Below the pieces are notes generated by a model. That model was not told the origin of the DNA and searched no databases. It worked only from the letters and a program-made list of their open reading frames with translations. A stretch of 10,449 nucleotides of DNA, taken from contig CAJOMY010000052.1 in the NCBI GenBank assembly GCA_905235775.1, positions 1 through 10,449 on the forward strand, read 5' to 3'. The position numbers were made by a program, and so were the translations under genes. This document shows, in pieces, positions 1 to 5,562 of the stretch (positions are counted from its first letter, which is position 1; the number at the start of each line of letters is the position of its first letter). The stretch is from an uncultured Bacteroidales bacterium. GTDB lineage: Bacteria > Bacteroidota > Bacteroidia > Bacteroidales > UBA932.

Positions 1-19
1 TTTTGAATTCAGTAGCCAT
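1..19 (-). CDS. Start of a minus-strand gene, probably a tyrosine integrase (5' fragment)
   Basis: The complement of positions 19-17 is an ATG that opens the reading frame MATEFK before the window edge, so only six codons are visible. A Bacteroidetes -7 box lies about 27 nt upstream on the same strand. The upstream sequence is AT-rich and carries a short direct repeat and a palindrome, as is common in front of tyrosine recombinase genes at the ends of Bacteroidetes integrative elements. The integrase identity is an inference from this setting; six residues cannot prove it. If right, the mobile element extends to the left and its end lies within roughly the first 250 bases. An unrelated gene with the same start is possible. 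Confidence 0.4.
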
Positions 20-45
20 ATCAAATATCTCTTATAAACGCATAT

Positions 46-53
46 CAAAGATA
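46..53 (-). promoter_or_regulatory. Bacteroidetes -7 promoter box for the left-edge gene
   Basis: Read on the minus strand this is TATCTTTG, a perfect match to the Bacteroidetes -7 consensus TAnnTTTG. It sits 26 nt before the ATG at 19, giving a leader of about 20 nt. No good TTG element was seen about 20 nt further upstream, so the promoter is half-supported. The direct repeat at 72-90 lies where the -33 region would be, so a protein bound there could regulate it. Confidence 0.5.
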
Positions 54-71
54 CGAAAAATATCTGAAATA

Positions 72-90
72 TGTGCCTACTTTGTGCCTA
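72..90. repeat. Tandem direct repeat of TGTGCCTA, 11-bp period
   Basis: TGTGCCTA occurs at 72-79 and again at 83-90, spaced one helical turn apart and just upstream of the promoter of the left-edge gene. Short direct repeats beside an integrase gene are often arm-type integrase or excisionase sites. That role is inferred from position only. Confidence 0.45.
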
Positions 91-133
91 TATTTTGGGA
101 AAATTGCGAAAGTCGGCGAAAAACCGAAATGGC

Positions 134-148
134 TAAATCATTGATTTA
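134..148. repeat. 15-bp palindrome, possible recombinase core or operator
   Basis: TAAATCA and TGATTTA flank a single central T, giving a perfect 7-bp inverted repeat. It lies in the AT-rich block between the putative integrase gene and the terminator hairpin. The size and symmetry suit a small dimeric DNA-binding protein or a tyrosine recombinase core site. In AT-rich DNA a palindrome of this length could also arise by chance. Confidence 0.3.
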
Positions 149-211
149 CAATAGTTATATTTTTCAACCCTTTCCACGCTATCCCACAAAAGAAGTCTGC
201 TAGGCACCTCT

Positions 212-250
212 AAAAATGCCCTTGGAGATACTCCAGGGGCATTTTTATTT
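212..250. terminator. Strong intrinsic terminator, probably bidirectional
   Basis: A 16-bp stem (212-227 with 231-246) closes a 3-nt loop, with one T-G wobble as its only imperfection. A T-rich run follows on the plus strand (242-250), and the mirrored A-run gives a T-run on the minus strand. It would stop transcription coming from the left on the plus strand, or any minus-strand transcript heading from 250-600 toward the integrase region. The gene it serves is not in view, and the element may have inserted next to it. Confidence 0.8.
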
Positions 251-311
251 TACTTTCTTCCTTCGGCTCCAAGAGAGTCTTCGCCAAAGTCCCCGGTCTG
301 GACATCAGCAC

Positions 312-395
312 CTCGCCCGGAAAGGGCGGGTAATCCGGGCAACCCCTTGCAAAATGGCTGGGGGTCGCCCGGATTTGGCGGCTTAAACGGGCGAG
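312..395. repeat. Nested inverted repeats, possible structured RNA or extragenic palindrome
   Basis: An outer perfect 8-bp pair (312-319 with 388-395, CTCGCCCG/CGGGCGAG) encloses a 15-bp hairpin (332-346 with 361-375) with a 14-nt loop. The one imperfection in the inner stem, at 341/366, is an A-C mismatch in plus-strand RNA but a G-U wobble in minus-strand RNA, so the fold is better on the minus strand. A competing small hairpin pairs 314-318 with 324-328. The left side is followed by no T-run, so it is not a simple terminator. It may be a repeated extragenic palindrome or a structured RNA; I do not recognise a known family. Confidence 0.5.
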
Positions 396-485
396 ATGAC
401 CTTCATAATATCGTGCAGAGGTCCACGCCGGCCAGGTACATCAGCGTGCGCCGGGCCGTCCTGCTCGTGACCGGCCCATCTTTCG

Positions 486-517
486 TTTGGGGATGTGGTG
501 GGAAATGCTTATCTTTA
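486..517 (+). promoter_or_regulatory. Candidate promoter for the outer-membrane protein gene
   Basis: TTTG at 486-489 is followed after 20 nt by TATCTTTA at 510-517, which matches the Bacteroidetes -33/-7 pattern (TTTG, 19-21 nt, TAnnTTTG) except for the last base. It would give a leader of about 80 nt before the ATG at 601. The off-consensus last base keeps confidence moderate. Confidence 0.45.
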
Positions 518-600
518 AGGCGTTCATTGTACATAGCCCCGGGCGCAATGGCGGTTGAGACCATAAAGGGGCCGCGAACGTACTGTTGATCTTTAGATAT

Positions 601-1161
601 ATGAGATATACGAAAATTGCCGCGCTGCTTTCCATGCTGATGGTCACGGTTTCGCTGCAGGCGCAGACGATGTCCGATGACAGCAGAAGTTGGGCGGAGG
701 GATGGAAGTATGCTTTCTCCAAGGAAGGCAGGCAGAACTGGAAGCCGGAGTTCACGGCCCGGTATTATGCCGGATTTGTGACGGAAGGGCCGGCTGTTAC
801 GGGCGGTGTGCGGATTGATGACAAACGCACCCTCGGCTTGATGGTCTGGCAGGGTAAAACCTGGATTGATGCGGTTCCGGCCAGTGTTTACAGCATTTCT
901 GCAGGGTTGTATATGCGCCGGTATTTCCATCTGGGGCAAAAGGACATCGTAGCCCTGTACTGCGACCTGGCCATCGGTGCAGGGTATGTGTACAAGATAG
1001 ACGGAACCGCCGATTCGACGCAATATAGCAAGGGCGAGGTGCTGTTTGCCGCAGCCCTGCAGCCCGGCATCCGTTTCCGCCTGTGGAAGAATCTGCATCT
1101 GTTCCTGGGACCGACCCTATCGACCAACACCGTGGGGCTCCACCTGGGCGTGGGATTCTAA
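601..1161 (+). CDS. Small outer-membrane beta-barrel-like protein
   Basis: A 186-residue protein with a signal peptide of about 22 residues: basic start MRYTK, hydrophobic stretch 6-18, and a cleavage region near VSLQAQ. The mature part is rich in alternating polar/hydrophobic strands with Gly and Tyr (for example 52-60, 99-108, 116-131, 148-160 and 164-186). It ends in Phe, the usual C-terminal signal of barrels assembled by the BAM complex. This suggests a small barrel of the outer-membrane beta-barrel type common in Bacteroidetes, but no specific family is recognised and no ligand can be named. I chose the ATG at 601 over an in-frame TTG at 586 because it puts the basic residues directly before the hydrophobic core. 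It appears to be a single-gene unit: the next gene has its own promoter box. Confidence 0.7.
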   Translation: MRYTKIAALLSMLMVTVSLQAQTMSDDSRSWAEGWKYAFSKEGRQNWKPEFTARYYAGFVTEGPAVTGGVRIDDKRTLGLMVWQGKTWIDAVPASVYSISAGLYMRRYFHLGQKDIVALYCDLAIGAGYVYKIDGTADSTQYSKGEVLFAAALQPGIRFRLWKNLHLFLGPTLSTNTVGLHLGVGF

Positions 1162-1237
1162 GCGGGCAGACCACCTTTATCATCCCGTTGACGAACTATT
1201 TTCTGCGAATTCTGGCACGAATTGGTATATAATTTGT

Positions 1238-1245
1238 TATATTTG
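1238..1245 (+). promoter_or_regulatory. Bacteroidetes -7 promoter box for the Spy-like gene
   Basis: TATATTTG is a perfect TAnnTTTG match, 34 nt before the ATG at 1280. Transcription would begin near 1250, leaving a leader of about 30 nt. No well-spaced TTG element is seen; a weak TTCTG at 1210-1214 is slightly too far away. Confidence 0.6.
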
Positions 1246-1279
1246 CCCCCCGGAGCGTACAAAATCCATGTTTTTTTGT

Positions 1280-1843
1280 ATGAAAAAATTATTTCTTTTG
1301 GCAGTTGCCGGCCTGATGGCCGGTGTTGCAAGTGTGTCTGCACAGGCACCCCAGAGGCCTGAAGGCATGCCGGAGATGCCGAAAATCCTCAATCCCGAGG
1401 AGAAGACGGCCGAGATGGTACAGAAGTATGGCCTGAATGAGACCCAGCAGGCTGCGTTGCTTGAGCTGAACAAGAAGTATGACGGGAAGCTCGATTTCCG
1501 TCCGCAGCAGCAGGGCGAACAGCCGGACTTCCGCAGGATGACGGATCAGGAGCGGGAAGCCTTCTTCAGCAAGATGAGGGAACAGATGGGGGATATGCAG
1601 GAGAGGCAGGCCGAGATCGAGAAGAACCAGAAGGCCTACGAAGAAGAGCTCAAAAACATCATGGACAAGAAGCAGCTGCGCAAGTACCGCACGGATGTCC
1701 GCAGGGCCGAAGCTGAGCGTCAGCAGGCCATGCAACGCGGTTTCGGCGGCATGCCCGGCGGAATGCCTCCGGGAGGCGGTTTCCCCGGCGGAGGTTTTCC
1801 GGGCGGCGGTGGATTCGGTGGAGGTTTCCCCGGCGGATTCTGA
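1280..1843 (+). CDS. Secreted Spy/CpxP-like (LTxxQ-type) protein with Gly/Pro-rich tail
   Basis: A 187-residue exported protein. Residues 1-22 form a signal peptide (MKKLF, hydrophobic core, cleavage near VSAQA). Residues 40-150 are charged, Gln-rich and helical, with a motif resembling LTxxQ at 51-57 (GLNETQQ) and a second similar site at 127-136 (IMDKKQLRKY). This arrangement is seen in periplasmic Spy/CpxP-like chaperones and metal- or stress-related proteins; the resemblance is by motif only. Residues 154-187 are a low-complexity tail of repeated GGGFPGG units, unusual for the family and perhaps a flexible linker or surface tail. An in-frame ATG at 1268 would add MFFC. The 1280 start gives a standard signal peptide and is preferred. 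The gene has its own promoter box and terminator, so it is probably monocistronic. Confidence 0.65.
   Translation: MKKLFLLAVAGLMAGVASVSAQAPQRPEGMPEMPKILNPEEKTAEMVQKYGLNETQQAALLELNKKYDGKLDFRPQQQGEQPDFRRMTDQEREAFFSKMREQMGDMQERQAEIEKNQKAYEEELKNIMDKKQLRKYRTDVRRAEAERQQAMQRGFGGMPGGMPPGGGFPGGGFPGGGGFGGGFPGGF
1739..1840 (+). repeat. Low-complexity repeat encoding the Gly/Phe/Pro tail
   Basis: This stretch repeats variants of GGCGGAGGTTTCCCC in frame and encodes alternating GGG, FPGG and MPGG units at the C-terminus of the Spy-like protein. Such repeats change length readily by slippage, so strain-to-strain length variation would be expected. Confidence 0.65.
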
Positions 1844-1853
1844 TTTCTGACAG

Positions 1854-1883
1854 AACGGAGCTTCGAACGGAGCTCCGTTTTTT
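1854..1883 (+). terminator. Intrinsic terminator of the Spy-like gene
   Basis: A perfect 9-bp stem (1854-1862 AACGGAGCT with 1871-1879 AGCTCCGTT) and an 8-nt loop are followed by a run of six T at 1878-1883. It starts 10 nt after the stop codon at 1843. Confidence 0.85.
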
Positions 1884-1908
1884 GTCAACCGTTCCGGCAG
1901 GGGAGCTA

Positions 1909-1939
1909 TTGGAAATCTGGCGACAAATCGGTAGATTTG
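1909..1939 (+). promoter_or_regulatory. Promoter of the alcohol dehydrogenase/epimerase operon
   Basis: A TTG at 1909-1911 and a perfect TAGATTTG -7 box at 1932-1939 are separated by 20 nt, as expected for a Bacteroidetes housekeeping promoter. Transcription should start near 1944, giving a leader of about 24 nt before the ATG at 1968. This is the best-formed promoter in the window. Confidence 0.75.
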
Positions 1940-1967
1940 CGAAAACCACAACAACACGTCAGTTTCC

Positions 1968-3152
1968 ATGAAAGATTTTAACTACTATGCTCCGACGCAG
2001 GTCGTGTTCGGAGAACATTCCGAAGAAAAAGTCGCCGACCTGGTCCGGCACTACGGGGGCCATAAGGTTCTCGTCCACTATGGCGGGCAAAGCGCCAAGA
2101 AGTCCGGATTGCTGGACAAGGTCTGTACCTTGTTGAAAGAAAACGGACTCGAAGTCGTCCTGCTGGGCGGCGTCGTCCCCAATCCGCGCCTGTCCAAGGT
2201 ACATGAAGGCATCGAGCTGTGCCGGCGCGAAGGGATTGATTTCCTGCTGGCCGTCGGTGGCGGCAGCGTCATCGACTCCGCCAAGGCCATTGCTTACGGC
2301 GTCCCGTACGACGGGGAGGTGTGGGACTTCTATAGCGGCAAGGCCGAAGCGACCGTCTGTCTGCCCGTGGCCAGCGTACTGACCATTCCGGCCGCAGGCA
2401 GCGAGATGAGCGAGGCGAGCGTCATCACCAACGAGGACGGCAACATCAAAGTCGGCTATTCCAACGACATCTCCCGCCCCAAGTTCGCCATCATGAATCC
2501 CGTCCGTACCTTCACCCTGCCGCCGTACCAGACGGCCGCCGGCGTCACGGACATGATGATGCACACGATGGAGCGCTACTTCACGCACGACATGGACATG
2601 ACCTTCACGGACGCCCTCGCCGAAGCCGTGCTCCGCACGATGAAGGAATGTGTCTTCGCGGTCCTGAAGGATCCGGAAGACTACCGGAACCGCGCCCAGA
2701 TCATGTGGGGCGGCAGCATCGCACATAACGGACTGACCGGTTGCGGCGTCCAGGACGACTGGGCGACGCACGACCTCGAGCATGAGCTCAGTGGCCTGTT
2801 TGACGTCACGCACGGCGCCGGCCTCGCGGCCATCTGGCCCAGCTGGGCTCGCTACGTCATGAAGGAGAACGTGACGCGCTTCGTGAAATTCGCCGTAAAC
2901 GTGTGGGACGTTCCCAACGACTTCAGCGACCCCGAGGGCACGGCGCTCAAGGGCATCGAGGCTGTCGAGCGTTTCTACCACGCCATCGGTATGCCGACGC
3001 GCATCCGCGAGCTGCTGGGCCGAGACATCACGGACGACGAGATCCGCGAAATGGCCCGCAAATGCAGCCACGACGGCACGCACACGGTGGGCAGCTTCAA
3101 GAAGCTCGCCCGCGAAGACATGGAAGCCATCTATAAACTCGCCCGCGCATGA
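1968..3152 (+). CDS. Iron-containing alcohol dehydrogenase (YqhD/butanol dehydrogenase-like)
   Basis: A 394-residue member of the group III metal-dependent alcohol dehydrogenases, close in length to E. coli YqhD (387). The N-terminal half binds the dinucleotide: GGGS at 97-100 is the pyrophosphate-binding motif, followed by DSAKAIA. The C-terminal helical half carries the expected metal ligands: Asp195 and His199 (GVTDMMMH), a His in HDLEHELSG (H268 or H272) and His282 (DVTHGAG). Such enzymes reduce aldehydes to alcohols in the cytoplasm with NAD(P)H, often as the last step of fermentation or in aldehyde detoxification; substrate and cofactor preference cannot be read here. A good promoter lies just upstream. 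Its stop overlaps the next start in ATGA, so the two proteins are translationally coupled and probably share a pathway. Confidence 0.93.
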   Translation: MKDFNYYAPTQVVFGEHSEEKVADLVRHYGGHKVLVHYGGQSAKKSGLLDKVCTLLKENGLEVVLLGGVVPNPRLSKVHEGIELCRREGIDFLLAVGGGSVIDSAKAIAYGVPYDGEVWDFYSGKAEATVCLPVASVLTIPAAGSEMSEASVITNEDGNIKVGYSNDISRPKFAIMNPVRTFTLPPYQTAAGVTDMMMHTMERYFTHDMDMTFTDALAEAVLRTMKECVFAVLKDPEDYRNRAQIMWGGSIAHNGLTGCGVQDDWATHDLEHELSGLFDVTHGAGLAAIWPSWARYVMKENVTRFVKFAVNVWDVPNDFSDPEGTALKGIEAVERFYHAIGMPTRIRELLGRDITDDEIREMARKCSHDGTHTVGSFKKLAREDMEAIYKLARA

Positions 3153-4174
3153 AAAAGAAAGCATTGTTCATCGGCGGTACCGGTACCATCAGCGCCGCCA
3201 TCACCCGCGCTCTGTCGAAGAGCGAAGAATGGGAACTCACCCTGTTGAACCGCGGTACGCGCAGTGAGGCGGTCCCGGCCGGGGTCAAGGTCATCAAAGC
3301 CGATATCTCGGACGAGGCCGATGCCGCAGCCAAGCTGGAAGGGATGCAGTGGGACTGCGTGTGCGACTTCATCGGCTTCGTGAGGGCGCAGGTCGAGCGC
3401 GACTGGCGCCTGTTCCGGGGCAAGACGAAGCAGTACATGTACATCAGTTCCGCCTCCGCGTACCAGAAGCCGGCCGTCAGCCCCTTTATCACGGAAGGAA
3501 CCCCGCTTGTCAACCCGTACTGGCAGTACTCGCGCGACAAAATCGCCTGCGAGCACTTCCTGATGGAGAAATTCCGCACGGAGGGCTATCCGGTCACGAT
3601 CATCCGCCCCAGCCACACCTACGACGAGCGCAACGTCCCCCTTGCCATCCACGGCCGGAGGGGGTCCTGGCCGGTGCTCCGCCGCATCCTGGACGGGAAG
3701 CCTGTCATCCTGCACGGAGACGGCACGTCCCAGTGGACGCTGACGCATAACACGGACTTTGCCAAGGGCTTCATCGGCCTGATGGGGAATCCCCACGCGC
3801 TGGGCGACGTCTTCCAGATCACCTCAGACGAGACCTTGACCTGGCGGCAGATTTATGAGATCATCTCCGACGTGCTGGGCGTGGACTACAAGCCGTGCTT
3901 CGTCCCGTCCGACCTCCTGACCGCAGTCGATCCCGGCTTCGAACTGGAAGGGGAGCTGCTGGGCGACAAGACCTGGAACGTGCTCTTCGACAACAGCAAA
4001 CTGAAACGCGCCGTACCGGACTTTCGCTGCACGACCCGCTTTGACCAAGGCGTCCGCAAGACCATCGAGAACATACTCGCGCATCCCGAGCTCCAGATTC
4101 CTGAGCCGGAGTTCGACGCCTGGTGCGACCGGGTCGTCGCCGCCATGGCGCATGCCAAGGCCGAACTTCGCTAG
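3149..4174 (+). CDS. NAD-dependent epimerase/dehydratase family protein (extended SDR)
   Basis: A 341-residue cytoplasmic oxidoreductase-fold protein. The Rossmann glycine motif is at 8-13 (IGGTGT), followed after the second strand by LLNRG at 32-36. Residues 98-105 (YISSASAY) carry the catalytic Ser region, and Y127-x3-K131 (YSRDK) is the catalytic Tyr/Lys pair. The RPSHTY segment (153-158) and the later HGDGTSQWTLTHNTD segment (189-203) match the substrate-facing part of nucleotide-sugar epimerase-like proteins. The actual substrate is unknown; nucleotide sugars or another NAD(P)-linked reduction are possible. It overlaps the dehydrogenase gene by 4 bp and is the last gene of the pair. It ends 20 bp from the convergent DUF1295 gene with no clear terminator between them. 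Confidence 0.88.
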   Translation: MKKKALFIGGTGTISAAITRALSKSEEWELTLLNRGTRSEAVPAGVKVIKADISDEADAAAKLEGMQWDCVCDFIGFVRAQVERDWRLFRGKTKQYMYISSASAYQKPAVSPFITEGTPLVNPYWQYSRDKIACEHFLMEKFRTEGYPVTIIRPSHTYDERNVPLAIHGRRGSWPVLRRILDGKPVILHGDGTSQWTLTHNTDFAKGFIGLMGNPHALGDVFQITSDETLTWRQIYEIISDVLGVDYKPCFVPSDLLTAVDPGFELEGELLGDKTWNVLFDNSKLKRAVPDFRCTTRFDQGVRKTIENILAHPELQIPEPEFDAWCDRVVAAMAHAKAELR

Positions 4175-4194
4175 TTCCCGGGCTGTTTCGACCA

Positions 4195-5160
4195 CTAAGA
4201 TTCCGCGCTCTCCCGCCTGCCGTACCTTCCGAACGGCAGGAAACGGGGGATGCTGCGGCAGTATTCCGCATAGGCGGCATACTTTCCGCCGCTGATCTCC
4301 TCGGCCAGGGTTGAGCTGCCCAGGAAGAGGACGATCAGCAGGAGCGCTCCGATCAGGCTCCAGTTGATGATCCCGGTGCCGGCGGCGATGGAAAATACGT
4401 AGAAGGAAGCCCAGATGGCCTGCTCGGCGAAATAGTTGGGATGGCGGCTGCAACCCCAGAGGCCCGTGGTGTTGAAGCCCAAGTTGTACGGGGAGGGAAG
4501 TTCATCGAGGTTTTTCCCTTCTTTGATCATGGACCATTTCTTCGTCTGGAAGGCCCATTGCTGTTCGTCAGCGACGGTCTCCCACAGGATGAATCCGAAC
4601 ATCAGCACAGATGCGATGACGTCCAACCCGTTGAACGGAATATCGGAGCGCATGGATACCAGGGCCGGGAACGTAATCATCAGGACCAGGGCGTTCTGGT
4701 AGACCGAGATGAAGAACAGGTCAAACAGCGCCCAGGCCCAGCGTTTGCCCGCAAAAGGTTTGCCGGAGCGGACGACGCCCCAGCGGTAATCTTCCTCGCC
4801 GGACCAGAATTTCAGGCTGTAGGCGCCCTTGCGGGCAAAGTTCATCGTCAGTCGGATGCCCCAGAGCGTGGCCAGGACAGCCATGACCACCAGGCGGGTG
4901 CGCATGCCGCCCTGGACGGCGATCACCCAGGTGTAGGCGATGGGGAGCAGGCTCCAGAGCTTGTCCATCTGGCTGTTGTTGCCGGTGAGTTCGCCGACCA
5001 CAAAGCAGTAGAGCGCGCTGCAGGCGGCGATGATGCCGATCGTTTTCAGGGCGGCGAACTGCGTTGCATCCAGGGCAGGTCCTACGTTGAAATACAAGAG
5101 GGGACAGACGATGATGGACATGCCTAATAGGGTGGCCATCAGTGGGATGTTCATTTTCAT
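4195..5160 (-). CDS. DUF1295 / steroid 5-alpha-reductase-like membrane protein
   Basis: A 321-residue multi-pass inner-membrane protein. Hydrophobic segments lie near 6-24, 38-57, 71-83, 90-104, 143-165, 178-194 and 252-281. The C-terminal family signature is present: LGFNTTGLWGCSRHPNYFAEQ-type sequence at 227-247 with the conserved HPNYF, and a closing YAAYAEYCRSIPRFLPF-type block at 294-310. DUF1295 proteins are distant relatives of steroid 5-alpha reductases and isoprenylcysteine methyltransferases and probably act on a lipid-like substrate with a nucleotide cofactor; the reaction is not established. Start codon ATG 5160-5158; a second in-frame ATG two codons on is also possible. It is the last gene of the minus-strand operon, 12 nt after the 129-residue protein gene. 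Confidence 0.88.
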   Translation of the reverse strand: MKMNIPLMATLLGMSIIVCPLLYFNVGPALDATQFAALKTIGIIAACSALYCFVVGELTGNNSQMDKLWSLLPIAYTWVIAVQGGMRTRLVVMAVLATLWGIRLTMNFARKGAYSLKFWSGEEDYRWGVVRSGKPFAGKRWAWALFDLFFISVYQNALVLMITFPALVSMRSDIPFNGLDVIASVLMFGFILWETVADEQQWAFQTKKWSMIKEGKNLDELPSPYNLGFNTTGLWGCSRHPNYFAEQAIWASFYVFSIAAGTGIINWSLIGALLLIVLFLGSSTLAEEISGGKYAAYAEYCRSIPRFLPFGRYGRRESAES

Positions 5161-5172
5161 ATAAGAGGTTGA

Positions 5173-5562
5173 TTAGCTGACTTTTCCTTTGCTGCCCGGC
5201 TTGTAGCTGCGCAGGAAATCCTCCAGGCGCAGTTCGCTGGAACGGGAACCCCGGGCGACGGGATCCATCGGCGTGCCGACCGGCTCACCGGTGAGTTCGT
5301 CTTCCGGAGGGCCGAGGATCTCGTCGATGAGGCCGAACGTCTCCTCCAGCAGGTCCAGGACGTGTTCGGCCTGGGCGCGCTGTTCGCCGTCCCGGATCCG
5401 GAGCAGGTCTTCGCGGAGCGGAATGCGGGCGTCAATCTCGCTGACGCCGCGCTCTACTTCGAGTGCAATGTTCTCCGCGGCATAGAGGACTTCCCGGATC
5501 TCTTGCAGGCGCTTGATGCTCTCCTGCAGGGTCTTGATGTCATCGGAATAGGATTTTTTCAT
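5173..5562 (-). CDS. Hypothetical 129-residue helical protein coupled to ettA
   Basis: I do not recognise a family. The protein is soluble and lacks a signal peptide or membrane segment. Residues 5-85 are charged and heptad-like (IKTLQESIKRLQEIREVL, then two further helices to EEILGPP-like residues), suggesting a helical hairpin or coiled coil. Residues 86-129 are Pro/Gly/Ser-rich and probably disordered. Its ATG overlaps the ettA stop by one base (TAATG), so translation is coupled to ettA, and DUF1295 follows 12 nt later. Codon use matches the neighbours, and the open frame is intact, which supports a real gene. The coupling hints at a role linked to EttA or the ribosome, but this is inference only. 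Confidence 0.75.
   Translation of the reverse strand: MKKSYSDDIKTLQESIKRLQEIREVLYAAENIALEVERGVSEIDARIPLREDLLRIRDGEQRAQAEHVLDLLEETFGLIDEILGPPEDELTGEPVGTPMDPVARGSRSSELRLEDFLRSYKPGSKGKVS

Larger units (their letters stand above)
251..600. other. 350-bp non-coding stretch
   Basis: No convincing gene was found on either strand here. The stretch is more GC-rich than bases 1-250, which suggests a change from mobile-element DNA to host DNA somewhere between about 150 and 300. It contains a nested inverted-repeat structure (312-395) and a candidate promoter (486-517) for the gene at 601. Minus-strand frames are open for part of it, but they show no recognisable protein, and one runs straight through the terminator hairpin. 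Confidence 0.5.

Noticed and set aside
3..203. 66-codon open frame on the plus strand
   Set aside because: It overlaps the promoter, repeat and palindrome region in an AT-rich block, and its sequence resembles no protein.
210..305. 31-codon minus-strand frame starting MSRPGTLAKT
   Set aside because: Its last third is encoded by the terminator hairpin itself, so translation of a stable product is unlikely. It has no recognisable features.
403..1098. 231-codon open frame on the minus strand
   Set aside because: It overlaps the signal-peptide-bearing outer-membrane gene in antisense and has no protein-like features. The part over 403-600 is no better than the rest.
1959..3164. 401-codon open frame on the minus strand
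   Set aside because: It is antisense to the whole alcohol dehydrogenase gene and reads as Val/Asp/Ala/His-rich sequence without motifs, a codon-bias artefact.
4175..4194. Terminator between the convergent operons
   Set aside because: The 20-bp gap has no stem followed by a T-run. Termination may occur inside the opposing gene or depend on Rho.
5173..5562. Toxin-antitoxin or defence gene
   Set aside because: The small protein lies inside a housekeeping-type operon, has no nuclease or antitoxin motif, and has no partner of matching size.
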